Positions 45,904-58,860 of a stretch of DNA of 64,000 nucleotides are shown piece after piece. Origin of the DNA: Medicago truncatula (lineage: Eukaryota; Streptophyta; Magnoliopsida; Fabales; Fabaceae). The first letter of the stretch is position 1. Each line of letters starts with the position of its first letter. The notes under the pieces are model-generated. The model had not been told where the DNA came from, did no database searches, and was given only the letters and a program-made list of their open reading frames with translations. The translations under genes and the position numbers were made by a program. Where the stretch lies: positions 29,775,332 through 29,839,331 of the forward strand of contig NC_053046.1 of the NCBI RefSeq assembly GCF_003473485.1, given 5' to 3'.

Positions 45904-46615
45904 CTGACCAGCACGCCATATCTCCAATTACTTCATCCGAGCAAAGCAGGCAACTTTCCACCTCATCGTCCACCGCTGTCGGCAACCCTTATCGTGAAGA
46001 CAATCCACCCTATATGTAGAGAAGTCATGCATTATTTGATAACATAGAGTCTGACTTTTGCTTTTCTTATTAAGATTTTGACTTGTTCTTTTTCGATTGC
46101 CTTGAGCTGTATAATGAGTTTTTTTGACTGGAGATGATTTTCTGCAACTGAAGAAACCTATTTACTGGGAATCAAGCTGCTTAATTGTTGTTTCTCACTC
46201 TTAGATATTTTCTTGATCCTACATTTCCTGAAATTTTTTGTAAGCGTAATATCTAAATATAATTAAAATAATGTATGTTATCAACATGAGTTGAGTCTAG
46301 CGGAAGATGTTAGATTCCCACAAGTGTGTTGAACCAATTTACTTAATTCCGATTGAAAGAGGCACACACATTAAGGCTCTATTTACGAGTTTGGAGGCCA
46401 CAACTCCTCTATTTTGTACTATATACACTAAAGATTCAACATGTCATGAATCTAAATACATAACCAAAAAACAAACAAAGGAAACTTTCATGTTTCAATC
46501 AACATACAACTGAATATTACATGATTCTTTCTCAAGCCTTTAAGGGTAAGGATTTTCATCTTCCATAAGAAAATAAATGAGTGTAATAATCAATGAAAAT
46601 GGTGTCATATTAATC
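45904..46615. other. Convergent 3' regions
   Basis: Shared 3' flank of the SINA-like gene (+) and HEMA (-). No other gene was recognised. Polyadenylation probably occurs in this gap on both strands. Confidence 0.4.
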
Positions 46616-49281
46616 TCACTGTGGTTTTTGCTCCACCTTAGCTCTAATCTTCTGCTCCAAAACAGAAACCTCAGTTTCAAGACTAAACATTCTGTTCAAA
46701 GCATGCATATTCTCAAGTGTCTCACTCAAAGTCCTACTATCACTCCCATCACATCTCAAATGTTGCATTGGACCATGAAGCATTTTATTCACTATACCTT
46801 TACTTAGATCATCCACAGCTTTTTGTGTCTTCTTATTTATATCATCACCCATTTTACCTAAACATTTCTCAAGCTCAGCAACCCTTAATCTTTCAGCATA
46901 AGCCCTTAATTTCTTAATGGTTGGAACAGTTTCTAATGAGTCTCTCCAAGCTTCAAATTGTCCCGATTCTTCGCCGATGATCACTTGTGCTTCCATTGCT
47001 TTTCTTAGCCTATCCTCTTTGTTGGCAGCCACAACCTCTTTAAGATCATCAACATTGTAAACCTTAACAGACTCAAGGTCATCGACACATGAACCTACGT
47101 TTCTCGGAACAGAAATATCTACGAAGAGGCGTTTTCCTCCCATTTCTTCGCTTGCTAAAGGAAGTTCCTTAACATTTTGTTTAAAAATCAAAGGATTCTC
47201 TGATGCAGTGCTAGTGAAAACAACATCTGCTTCACCAATACATTCAAGCATTTCCGAAAGCGGTTTGTAGATTATCTCAACATCATTTATTTCTTCACGG
47301 ATTGCTGCGACTCTCCCTTCGGTTCTATTAACAACTACCATCTTTTTACACCCTTTTGCAACCAAATGTTTGATCACAAGCTTCCCCATTTTACCAGCTC
47401 CAATAACAAGCATTCTTGCATTTCCATGTGAGGCTTGATCAGGTAACTTCATCAAGGCTAATTCGACTGCAGCCGAGCTAACAGAAACTGCACCAGCTGC
47501 AATGTTGGTCTCGGTTCGGACCCTTTTACCGACGGTGATTGCGTGCTTGAACAAACCACTGATGTTTCTACCAAAGCCATTAACTCCTTGTCCTGCTTTC
47601 ACAACTTGTTTGACTTGTGAAAGGATTTGACCTTCTCCCATTACAAGAGAATCAAGACCTGCTGATACTTCAAAAAGGTGTTGTGTTGCATCTTTGTTGT
47701 ATAGCAAAAATAGATACTTTGAAAGCTCTGATGCAGGTATACCACTTGTCTGCAAAACAAGAAAATAACAGAAATATCCAATATGTATCAATGCAACAGA
47801 AAACAAAAACAAATTGAGTGTATGTTTGGATTGACGATGTATATTTGGATTTCGGAAAAAGCTATAGCTTGTAGCTTCACACTTGCCGTGGTTCCAACAT
47901 GCACTAATTCTTGCACGAACTCGGTATTATCATGAGATTCAATTAATAAAAAACTCACTGAATTAAGCGCTCATCATGTAACTCCTTTCCTTTGTATAAA
48001 ATAAAGTCAAAATGTTTTTGTATAAGCTATAAGTTTTTTCATGAGCTCACTCAAATAGTCTCACTAATGTTTATGTCTACAGATAAACTTAAACATGTCA
48101 AACCATACATATATGTAGATATTAGCTTTCACAAGAACTGCGTATAGAGAAAAAAGTGAACCTACATTGGACATCCATTCGGTGACTTCTTTGACACCAC
48201 GGTGCTGAGAAAGTGCGACAACATATATCTCCATTCGGTTGCAGGTGCTCAGAACTGCTGCTTCTTCAATATGATTCAGATTACAAAGCTCACCAATGGC
48301 TCTAGGCCATTCTGCTTCTGGTATGGCAAGTTTTTCGCGCACATCGACGGGTGTAGTATGAATACTTAGCCCTATAACGACAATACTGCTCCTTTCCTTT
48401 GTATATCCTGTTGAAAGTCAATTTCATGTGTTTTTTTTTTTGTTGTAATTATGTTATATAATTGAAATATTCACTAACTTCGTCGATGATTAATATCTAC
48501 CGAGGAATATAACATAATAAAGTTTGCATGTTCTATTCTAATCTATTTTCAACATAGGTCTAATACTCTTAATGAAGAACTATACAGTCCATATAGGGAA
48601 ATTATATTCTCAACAGGAATTTGACAACAATTTATATGGATATAACAAGGTGTCACAATTCATTAACCATCCACGAACATAACTAATCATGATTTTAAAC
48701 ATCATTAACCATAACTTTCATGTGTTTAATTTTGCATACATGATATCCACTAACCACAATTTGAGATCAAATGTACACCTGAAAATCTTGGTTAACGATG
48801 TTCAAAATCATTGTTAATTGGCATAACTTTATGATTAATTAATTACGACACCTAATTATATTCATTAACCATCCACTAAACATAATTAACCATGTATTCA
48901 ATCTGCATTAACCAACAAATTATTATAATAAAAATTGATTTTATATATTTTAATTTGTAACCACTAATCTTAACCATATAATTGAACCATTCATTATTTA
49001 ACTAAAAAAACATTCAAAGAGGACTTACTATCAGCTGCAGAAGCTTTAAGCTGTTGTAGTGCAGAAACAGATTTAGCATTATCACTAGGATCAATCAAAA
49101 CATCAGAAGATGAAGCGTCACAACGAATTGAGCCTCTACTTTGAACAAAGCTCTTTTTATTACTACCAAAAAATGATAAATGAGTAGTAACATAAGAGGA
49201 AGATGTTGTTGAAGAAGAAGAACAACATTTAAGGAACAAAGGTTCCAATTTAGCACCATAGAAACTAGTTGAAACAGCCAT
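46616..49281 (-). CDS. HEMA: Glutamyl-tRNA reductase, chloroplast
   Basis: Reduces glutamyl-tRNA(Glu) with NADPH to glutamate-1-semialdehyde, the committed step of chlorophyll and haem synthesis in plastids. Three exons on the minus strand: 49281-49029, 48407-48166 and 47749-46616, 542 residues, the usual plant length (about 540). Residues 1 to about 70 are a Ser/Thr-rich transit peptide ([27 protein letters not shown]). [18 protein letters not shown] opens the catalytic domain. STCNRMEIY holds the nucleophilic cysteine. [20 protein letters not shown] follows. [17 protein letters not shown] is the NADPH-binding Rossmann motif. [10 protein letters not shown] lies in the C-terminal dimerisation region, which ends [10 protein letters not shown]. 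The Lys/Arg-rich N-terminal regulatory segment after the transit peptide is where haem and FLU-type control act in the family. No lesions seen; exon 3 is uninterrupted. The gene converges with the SINA-like gene, the 3' ends about 0.7 kb apart. Confidence 0.96.
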
Positions 49282-49897
49282 TGTAATTAGTGTACTTAGA
49301 CAATAATAGTAATATGTTACTTGGAACTAAAACTATGTTTATGTTTATGTTTGTGTATGGTTGGTTTGGTTTTTGGAGTTTTTGTGTGGAAATGAATAAT
49401 GAAATGATGTGGCAAAAGATGTGGCGTATGGAAAGTTTTTGGAATTATTTGAGAATGTGTGATTTCTTTGTGTTCTGATTGGTTGGTGAGTACACGTTTT
49501 ATCCACACTCCTTCAATTCTATCATCATCCCTCTCTGTTCCAATATGAATCTCATGTTTAATAAAAAAATTGTATATATATACTTGGTCTCATATTTTAC
49601 TTTGTTTTTAGTACTAAGTTTTTCTTTATTTTTTTATATTTTATTTTCAAGTTTGATTTTTTATTCTTAGGAATATACCATATTTCTTCTTAAAAAAAAG
49701 GAATATACCATATTTTATTTTAATTATTATTTTGTTTTAATATTATCTTTTCATATTAAAGTTGGTGTTTGTAATATCAGTCATATTATGTATAGTCCGT
49801 CTCAAATATGAATAAAAGAATAGAGCGTCGTGTTAGGCAATCAAATCTTTATGATATGATGACTATCTAACTTAAAAACTTTTGCTGAATCTATGAT

Positions 49898-49948
<51 letters not shown>

Positions 49949-50880
49949 GCACACATACATACATATAATATGTATAAAGAAAATAGGGGGTTTCGGAGAG
50001 ATTTTAGGCAGACTTTTTTGTTATTCCAATTATACATTTAAATAAATTTTTATATAATAATATTATATTATTACCTATTCGTGTTATTAAAAAAGATATA
50101 AAAACTCTATAAAAAAATATAAAAATTATTATATTTGTTATATTATTGCTATAATTGAAAAATATAAATATGGTTTGTTGAGTTTGTTACATTTGAAAGT
50201 CACAAATATGTATATCTTTTATGCAAATTATTGGTGAATTTGGAGTTCCTTATTACACCCCTAATTTAATTGTTATTTTACTTTTTTTTTTTTTTTTTTG
50301 ACAAATTGTTATTTTACTTGATGGTCTCTCCTCTTGCAAATAAAAAGTTTTGGTCTTTTTTGGAGTGAAAATAAAAAGTTTTGGTCTTTTTTGGGAGTGA
50401 AAGGGTCAAATGTCATTTAAAATATTCAATACGAAAGGTCACAAAATAAGTAAATAAAAAGTAGTAAATAAAACAATGATATTTTTGTGGTGTACATACC
50501 ATATTTTGACATTGACGTGAGACATGACACAATTTGAAAATTACGTGATAGTGGCATTCAATTTGCTAAAAATTAACAAAATCTGAGAGCCATGCATGTT
50601 TTTAAAGAGAGGGAAGATGATAATAAACAAAGGGGAGCATTGATATGTAGCAGGGAAAGTTTTCCAGGATTACTGGATAATTCTTAGCTGCAACTTTCAT
50701 TCCAAAAAGTGGGCACACTAGAGCTACACGAAATGGAATGTGTGATTGTTTTATGGGGTAAAGTTAAGTTTACTCAAAAGTTTCTCCGATTAGTAATCGG
50801 ATTCTAATAAGATAACTTTTTTATTGAAAAGATAAAATTTTAAATTTTTTATATGATAAATGTACATTTTTTAAAAAAAT
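49282..50880. other. HEMA upstream region and AT-rich spacer
   Basis: The first few hundred bases should hold the HEMA promoter. On the plus strand, repeated GATGTGGC phrases (49405-49427) are present. A compound microsatellite follows at 49904. A poly-T run (50281-50300) and duplicated AAAATAAAAAGTTTTGGTC (50340-50385) are the only other structures seen. Confidence 0.4.
49904..49948 (+). repeat. (AT)n(AC)n compound microsatellite
   Basis: About 13 AT units run directly into about 10 AC units, with a short imperfect continuation (GCACACATACATACATA). It lies about 0.6 kb upstream of the HEMA start. Confidence 0.95.
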
Positions 50881-50892
50881 TATTTTATATTT

Positions 50893-52165
50893 AGCAAGAG
50901 AGGGAGGACAAATATGTGTGGAAGTTTAACAACAAGGGTCTGTATATGGTTAATTCGGCATATAGATACGCAATGGAAACTCTTATATGACAATGAAGAA
51001 TTAAGAGTACCGGATGAGTGGAGCAGAATATGATGTATGTGTGGGTCGGGTCCAGTGGCGGATCTTGAGTTAAGTTTCAGAAAGAAAATAATATTATAAA
51101 TTGGTGTGGTGGTACAATTGCTTGATTGTAAGATGAGTGACGCCGGTTCAAATCCCACCTTTAACTGATTGAGAGACTGCACAACTGCTGCAACACCAAC
51201 ATATTAGTTGTAATATCATGCCTAATATGATATTTATATAAAAGTTGGGAGGTGCAGTGGCACCTGTATGTCAAGGAGATCCGCCCATGTGTGTGCCGCA
51301 ACGTGTTAAAGTTTTTGTTTGGAGAATGCTCATTGGTTGGTTACCTACACGTATGAGGCTTCAAGATAAGGGCGTTGACTGTTAGGGCAATTGTCCTTAT
51401 TGTGAAAACCATTACAAAAATGAATGGCACATTTTTGTTGGATGTGAGATAGCGAAGCAAATAGGGATGGAAGCAGGATTGTGGAAAACAATTGCTAGTT
51501 TTGTTAACACCGCAGCTGATTTTGCAAACCTGTTCTTTTCAAATTTCTGCAGGTTATCCAGAGATGTGGTGACAAATATCATCATGATCCTGTAATGTCT
51601 ATGGCGGAGACGTAACGAAAAGGTGTGGCATGACGAGGCGAAGGAGCCACATATATCTATTTAGTTAATGCATGACAACTTAAGGGAATAACTATCTATC
51701 TGAGATCCCAAAACAAGTTCTGTTGCAGAGTAGCCTGTTACATACACGAATTCGAAAACCACCACCAAAGGGTTATGTGAAGTGTAATGTGGACGCTGCC
51801 ATTTTCTATAATCAATGGCGCTTTGGTATTGGAATGTGTATTTGAGACATTTGGGGACATTTTATTAAAGCGCTGACGAAATGGTTTGAAGGAAGTCCAC
51901 CTCCAATGGAAGCAGAAGCAATTGGGTTGAAGGAAACTATAATTTGACTTGGTGAGTTGGGGTTATCAAAAGTGTCAATTGAACTACATTGCAAGCTAGT
52001 GGTAGACGACATTGGTGATAGCTCGGTGAATCAGTCCAAATTTAACAATTTATTAAGCATATGTAGGTCACTCTTAAATCAACATCCAAACTTTGAGATA
52101 AATTTTATTAAAAGAAGACAAGTTAATTATGTTATCCATTGCTTAGCAAATAATTTAACCCTCCT
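50893..52165 (+). pseudogene. LINE remnant (zf-RVT plus RNase H)
   Basis: The plus-strand pieces read DKYVWKFNNKGLYMVNSAYR and DEWSRI, then after an insertion VPQRVKVFVWRMLIGWLPT, CPYCENHYKNEWHIFVGC (zinc-binding region following the reverse transcriptase), MILWCLWRRRNEKVWHDE, and an RNase H-like part KCNVDAAIFYNQWRFGIGMC, PMEAEAIGLKETI and NFIKRRQVNYVIHCLANNL. Stops are frequent. A poly(A) run at 52165-52181 marks the 3' end. The 5' part including the reverse-transcriptase core is missing. Confidence 0.75.
51036..51285. mobile_element. hAT-like insertion in the LINE (about 250 bp)
   Basis: Restoring the LINE reading frame (…TGTATGTGTG|CCGCAACG…) shows an insert between about 51036 and 51285. 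Its ends carry CAGTGGCGGATCTTGAG and CAAGGAGATCCGCCC, imperfect inverted repeats of the CAGTGGCGGA hAT type. The host sequence ATGTGTG appears on both sides (about 7 bp). The interior includes GTGACGCCGGTTCAAATCCC, which resembles a tRNA B box, so a SINE-derived core is possible. Exact borders are uncertain. Confidence 0.5.
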
Positions 52166-52181
52166 TAAAAAAAAAAAAAAA

Positions 52182-53645
52182 ATTTAACCTTAAAAAAAGA
52201 TATAACCCTAATTTTTATACCAAATCAAGGGCTTAGATCTCTTTATTTTCCCAAGTCATCAAATCTCAACCCTTAATCCCCAAAATAATCCGAAACACCA
52301 CTGTGAGGAGCTCAACGCCGTCAGCCTCACCGTAATCCGCCGTGAAACTTCCCCGGAGCCCAACCCGCCACCGCCATCTTCTTTTCCACCCCTTTTGGTA
52401 AGTTTCCTCTTCCCTTTATTCTCTCTATTGTTCCCCTTATTTTCTTCCCCCAAAACCCTAATTCTACAGTACTTGAATTCGGTTCTGCATTCATGTTAAT
52501 TTCAAGGTTATTTGATTTCTCAATGAGTACTGTTATTTTTCTCAATAAGCTATTTACTATAAGTTCATATACTATAAGCTAGCTTATCAGCTTTCCGCTA
52601 TTGCTGCATAAATGTTGTTAAGGATGATGAGCTAATGATGGAAACTTAGGTACTTAATAGTTGTTAATAATTGGAAAATATACTGCAGAATTGGCAATTC
52701 ATATTAGTAAAGTAAGATATCAACGGTTAAGGTCGTAATGAATTTAGTACAGAACAATGATAGGTATCAATGTTAAAATAGTGATTGCATAGAGTAGTAA
52801 CTATTGAGTGTGCCGATGATTTGTGATGCCATGGAAAGTAAAATCTTTATTTGTTATAGGATAGTTGTTAGAATATAAGAAAAACTCTTCTAATATCAAT
52901 GTTAGACTCTGAAGCACAGGTACTCCTAAATTGGTGAAGTAACTGTATCGTATCGGGTACATACCAGTACAGGGTACATGTACTGTAGTCGTACCATACG
53001 TACCAGACCTACCCATTTTTAGTTAGTTGATTCACGTTAGTGGATACAACGAAAAGGTGCAGGTCGTTGAAATATAGTAGAAGTCATTTTGGTTTTTTAT
53101 TGTATTTCAATTGTCTCTCTTGCTTTTGATGAAAATAGGGAGGCCGTGAACAAAACAAGTGAATCTCTGAAGCATGACGATAGAAGTGTGGTTAAGTACA
53201 TGGTTAAAATATGAATAGTATTATACTATTTTTATTATAATTGGATTTTTTTTTTTCGCAGCATGTTTCTACAACAACAATGGTAGAGTAATTCACTGAA
53301 AAAGATATTTTCTTTGATATTTTATTTTAATGTACCTGTACCTTTGTTTTTTAAAAGTTTCTGTATTCTGTACCTATGCATCACAATCAACGTTTATCTT
53401 GTACTTTTTTTAATCTTATAGCATCTCATATGATTAGTTTTATTTTAAAATAGCAAATATTAGTGATTATTTTGTTAATGGGGGGAATTTAACTCATGAC
53501 CTCTATGATCTTGTATCTCTTATTGGCGGGAGTTGAACCGCATGACCTATATGATCTTATACTATCTCTTACGATCTTAGAGTATCTTGTGTCCCTATAA
53601 AATGGTTAGTGTTTAGTCTTTTCAATGAGGGAAGTATAAAATTAA
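52182..53645. other. Intergenic; possible 5' leader near 52300
   Basis: The stretch 52300-52400 is rich in CCGCC and ends CCCCTTTTG|GTAAGTTTCC, which looks like a plant leader exon with a donor site. It could once have been the first exon of the TAF1B copy at 55.2 kb. This is speculative. The rest is AT-rich without features. Confidence 0.3.
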
Positions 53646-53647
53646 CA

Positions 53648-54480
53648 GGTAGTCAATCCCGGATAGTGGCGTGGAGCGGTTGACCTCAAAAGTGGGAGAA
53701 TGTCTAGTCGGATGGCCGCTATTTGATCAATTTTTGGACATATTAAATGATTAATACTGTTAACACATATCTAATGTAAAATTAACGGAATAACTGAAAA
53801 ATCACAAAATATTCACAGTGAGCAATACAAAGTCTTAACAATGAAAAAAGAAAAAAACTGAAAGGATTTGAGCTTTGATGGGAAAATAAAAAGTAGTGGG
53901 GAAATAAAGCAAAAAGAGAGGAAAATTACAAACAGTGCTTAAGAAAAGAATAATACAAAGAATTTTTTAAACAGGAACAGGGAAAATAGAAAACCTTGAA
54001 TAAGTAGGAAGAAGAAAAAATAGGAACGGAGGAAAACTATAGGACTTGGAAAAGAAAAACAGAGTATGCATCGAAAGGAAGCAGGAAACAGAATAAGAAA
54101 ACTGGAAAAAACAGAACCTGGTCGTGTGGGGATTCAGTGGAAGCTTGGGACTGTTTGACAGTGGCGTGGAGCTGAGCCGAGGTGGTGTCTTTGTCTGTCT
54201 TGCAGAAAACGATAGGAAAGAAGAAATGAAGGAGGAAGATGGTTTTCAATCCGCATGACGAAGAAAGCAGTTATGCATTTGCAAGGAAGAAGAAAGTTGG
54301 ATTTGCATGTGAAATACCCCTCTAAAGTCTCAATTTTTAGGGAAAAATGGAATTTTTGTAAGAACCATAACTCTTGCGGAGAAGATGTGACGCACCGCAG
54401 TTTTCTGTTTCCGAAAGTGCCTGTTGCAGCCAATGGCCAATCTGCTTTGCAATGTCGAGATCGCGCCGCTATTGACTACC
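53648..54480. repeat. TIR repeat, GGTAGTCAAT ends, copy 2
   Basis: Left end GGTAGTCAATCCCGGATAGT and right end GCGCCGCTATTGACTACC: the outer 10 bases are inverted. Internal left sequence TAGTGGCGTGGAGCGGTTGACC matches the repeat at 31605. The right half has a second GTGGCGTGGAGCTGAGCCG at about 54162. No target duplication was found. The minus-strand frame at 54433-54134 lies inside and is probably not coding. Confidence 0.5.
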
Positions 54481-55150
54481 TAGAATTCATATCAATTATT
54501 AGTTAATGTGATTGTTAATTCCAATCCCATTAACAACTAATATATAAGGCATGCTTACACGTGACTAATTATTCTAAGCATGTGGTCAATGCATGCCATG
54601 AATACTTTTTTTTGACGATGCATGCTATGCATACATAATAGACATAGTTGATGATGAAACAAATGGATATGATCGTATTGATTATTAAAAAGATATGGGT
54701 TGGTTATGCTAATTAGATTAGTATATAAATATAAATAGTATTTAATATTGTTGTATGTTTGGGATTTAATTTTTGGTGAGCACCCTTTTGGTCTGTATCC
54801 GTGACTTTGATGAGAGAATCAAGATGTTTGCGCATGAGAGAATCAAGATGTGTTCATTAGTTTACTGAAAGGAACTTCGCTGCAAAAGGAAGACTTTCCT
54901 AATGTAGACATGTTTGCGAATCTAAATTATTTCGGGAAGCAAAAAGCCCTGGGCAGGCTAATATGTGGTTAGATTACCTTTTTATTTAATTGATTGTATA
55001 TTTGATGTTTGAAATATGTCATGTTTGGTGACTTTTTTTGATCAACTTCTTAATTGTTGGATTGTGCGCGCGTGTATAGCTACATATATAAAATCTTGTC
55101 TTTTTTCTCTTGATTTTTTGTTAGCACATTATGCCTGATCATTGCCCCAC
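54481..55150. other. Spacer upstream of the TAF1B pseudogene
   Basis: AT-rich. ATGAGAGAATCAAGATGT is tandemly repeated at about 54809-54852. No gene was seen. Confidence 0.35.
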
Positions 55151-55169
55151 ATATGCAGGCTCAGAATAA

Positions 55170-57065
55170 TACCGAAAATTAAAAATATCAAACAGAGGTT
55201 TGGCTCTTGCTTGTCTACTTCCCTGCAATAGATGATATACGAATCTTAAAATGTCAAAACTATCTCTTTGTGGGTTATGTTGACGATTCTGATGATGGTT
55301 TCTTCTACTGCCCTAAGTGTAATGTTCGGTTTGATGGTGTTTTTGACAATGATGTTGATGATGTGATTGATGTCTACATACTCAGATTCCGACGCAAGAA
55401 ATCTGCTGCAATCAAAGCCGAACCAAACTCTCAACCTTGCTCTGAATATGATGCATGGTCCAAATTTGTTAATAATCTCTTAGAAGATGAAACTCAACAG
55501 AATGATGATATTCACATAATAGAACAGAATATTGATGGGACAAGTGTCTCACATCCCAGTGATTTTGGAAGCTCTAAACATAAAACCTCAAAATACTATC
55601 ACAACCACAACCAGATAAGGATGCGGCACTTGATGGGGTTGCAGATGATGATTGAGCTTCAATGCAAAGCACTAGTGAAGGAGTTTAAGGTTACTCCTTT
55701 AATATGTGGCTTGGTTGGACCAATATGGTTGAGGTTTATCTCCAAGACTGGTGTTTTTGATGATGACCGGGCTTATACAGTAATGCACAACTCTGAGATG
55801 CAGAAAGAAGGTAATTATATGAAGCTTCCTCGTGTGCATTTCTACATTCACATTTACATTACAATGTGTTCCCTTTTTTGTTTAATGGTCTGATTCTGAA
55901 GAAATCCAATTATCAACATGGTAGGAAATCTATTTATTATAGTTTTTGATTGTTAACCAAGTGTCTAGTATAGTATTTTTCACCACCCTGAAGATGTTTG
56001 ACTCATTTTCCTCAAGTATAACTTGTAATTTGTTGATTTTATTTCTTCCTTGTTCTCAGGAGAACCAGAAGATTATACTATACGTGGCAAATACAGAGAA
56101 GAACCCCACAACATGTTTGGTCAACGATTTGTTATGATATGGTTAAGGTATTTGAAGAACAGGATTCCACTAGCTTGTACAATTGCTGTTTCATATCTGG
56201 CATGTCATATTGCTAGGAAGCCATCCTACCATCAGACATGATGAAGTGGACACTCGAAGGGAAGCTTCCATATTTTTCTGCCTTTGTTGAACTTGAAAGG
56301 CTCATGAAACATGAATCACTTGCATGTCCCATCAGTTCAAGTGCTATGTTCAAGCCCCAGCGAGCTATACCGGTACAAAAGCTAGAATCATTTGCTGCAT
56401 CAATTGCTCATTGCATAGGCTTGGAGTTACCTCCTGTGAACTTTCATGCAATGCAATAGCATATCGTTACCTTAAAAAATTATCTCTTCCTGTCGAAAAG
56501 ATTCTTCCTTATGCATGCCGTATTTATGAATGGTTGATGCCTCCCGACTTGTGGTTATCTTTTACAAAGGATTATTTTAGGTTACCTACTCATGTTTGTG
56601 CTGTATCAATTCTGGTGATAGCTATAAGGATTTTGTATAACATAAATGGTTATGGAGAATGGGAGAAAAGTTTATCTTGTAATGTTGGTGACAAAGACAA
56701 TGGCGAAATGGATACCACTTTTGCCTCTCATGACGAGCATTTTTTGGTAAAGGTTCTGCTAAAGATCCAATAGGATGTCAAAAACACAAAATGGATTCTG
56801 CTGTGCTTCTCCAACACCTTCATGCAATATATGAAGAGATTGCAGATAACCACGGTAAAGTTATTTACTTGCATTATTATCTTGTTGAACCTATGTTGTG
56901 AGTTTATTTATTTTCTTAACTCGTCTTTTTCACAAAGAGAGAGGACATTAATGTTTACTAAGAGAGAGAGAGAGAACATAAATGCACAATGTTTATAGAG
57001 AGACATTCTCGTTGCTAATTGCTCATTAATACATGAACTTATCAGTAGTCAATATATGATGATCA

Positions 57066-57105
<40 letters not shown>

Positions 57106-58860
57106 TTGTGAGCATAACAAGTATGAATAGGTATAGCTACATATTTTCCCTCCGCCTATATCAATATATATTCTTATACTATGAATTTGTCTCAAAAAAC
57201 ATACAATTTTGTTTCTTTAGTAAGATGTATTGGACGTGTATAATGTCTATATGACAATTGTGTTTTTAGTTGGTGAGAAGTGTCAGAGATGTATCTTCTA
57301 AGTATTGGTGGAAGTATTTTAAAATCAATTTAAACTATTATCATACATTTTGGGTATGTATCTGGAAGTATCTGACCCGTATCAGTATCAGATATGTGTC
57401 AAACATTGATACACTTCATTTTTTAAGTATGTAGGGTTTATAAAATTTTACAGCAGTCAAAATGATTATCTAACATCTTGTATTTTTGCAGAGTATTCGA
57501 AGGACTTACCTACTTATCTCAAATACCGTAGAGATGTTGTCTTTGATGGATCAAAAGAACAATCTTATGATAATTATGAGGAACAAAGAATGATTGAAAT
57601 CCTAAGGAATTTTTATCAGAATGAAAAGGTAATTGAAGACTTGGATTAATTGTTCCATGGGGATGCCCAAACATTTATAATTATAATATCTTGGAACTAC
57701 CGTCAACTTCGTTCTAGTTTTTCTTGGGGATGTGTCAGTAATGAAGTTGCATCGCATTGGTGATTTGGATTTATTTTTCATTAATAGTGAATCTTGAAAA
57801 GTAAATTAGCTATATCATCATTTCCCTGACTAAATGACATTAAACTTCATGAAAGATGACATTAAGAAAGGAACATATTACGTATGAGATAATTTCCTGA
57901 AAATATAATGAGAGGCATTTTCTTTCTTAACAAGTGAGGTGTCTTTAAATATTGAACAAAATCTGTTTCGATGATGTTTATTATGAAAACTTACTAAACA
58001 ATGACATCGTATTTGTCCTCTTCGGCATATATCGTTGAAATATTTCATTTTCACATTCTCTTGATAATTATGTAGTTTTCTTTTGGTATACTATGTAGGT
58101 CTTTTAATGCGTGTACATTCGCCGTGTAATGTCTAGTTTCTAGGAATTCCTTTTATTATGAAATTTTTTTCCTTTTCATAATCGCTTGATATATTATAAA
58201 GAAAGCTTATCATAATCAATTCTCATTTGAAGATGCTTTTTTATTTCAGAATACCACCAAACCATCAGAACATGCAGGGAAATCCAATACTTCTTTTAAC
58301 CGATTGAGGTTGACGGATGAAGGGCACATTAGGAGGACATCTAAGATGAAAAATGTAAGAAGAGAATGTTTCAATGATCCCTCTCTTGATGATGGCACCT
58401 GCCGTGTAGATGACTTTCCTGGAAGTTTGAATAATGATAATTCCTCGAGACTTCGCCATATGGTGAAGACTCAGTTTTCAACAAGAACGGCGGTTCAGGA
58501 AAAGCTGTAGTCGATGAAGCCATTACACAAATGAAATTAGACATGGAGGAAAACCTATTTTGTTATGTACCACCTCGCGTCAAGCCGAAGAACCTTGATT
58601 ATGTTCACTATGTCAGAAAGAAGGATAAAGGTGCCATGACTTACGTTGCTCATGCTGATTATTACATTTTGCTTCGGACTTGTGCCAGAATTGCACAAGT
58701 TGACATTAGGATTTTGCAAATTGGTGTTTTGAGACTTGAGAAAAGACTTGCTTGGCTGGAGAAACGGGTTGATCAATGCTTGCATTTGAAACCTTCCAGT
58801 ATTTCTTGTCAGTTTTGTAGTGTTAAAACCACTAAAAATGTTTCAGCAGATGTGCCTTAA
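55170..58860 (+). pseudogene. TAF1B: RNA polymerase I factor TAF1B/RRN7 pseudogene
   Basis: Intact members are core factors for RNA polymerase I transcription of rRNA genes, with an N-terminal zinc ribbon and a cyclin-like fold as in TFIIB. Exons: about 55170-55810, 56060-56854, 57492-57628, 58250-58860. Visible parts: zinc-ribbon remnant LKCQNYLFVGYVDDSDDGFF then YCPKCN; MGLQMMIELQCKALVKEFKV with TPLICGLVGPIWLRFISKTG; EPHNMFGQRFVMIWLRYLKN; ACPISSSAMFKP; YLKKLSLPVEKILPYACRIY and MPPDLWLS; then a C-terminal ADYYILLRTCARIAQVDIRI. Lesions: the second Cys of the first zinc pair is Tyr; no clean ATG; one base lost after ACHIARK (about 56220); five bases (ATGCA) duplicated near 56450; a shift near 56742; a shift and stop near 58495. 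So no full-length protein is made, although splice sites are kept. Confidence 0.85.
57069..57100 (+). repeat. Poly-T run of 32
   Basis: An uninterrupted T tract in the second intron of the TAF1B pseudogene, probably the poly(A) tail of a minus-strand retroposed sequence or simple slippage. Confidence 0.9.

Noticed and set aside
54134..54433. Minus-strand 99-residue frame
   Set aside because: Lies inside a TIR repeat, matches no family and has no splice partners.
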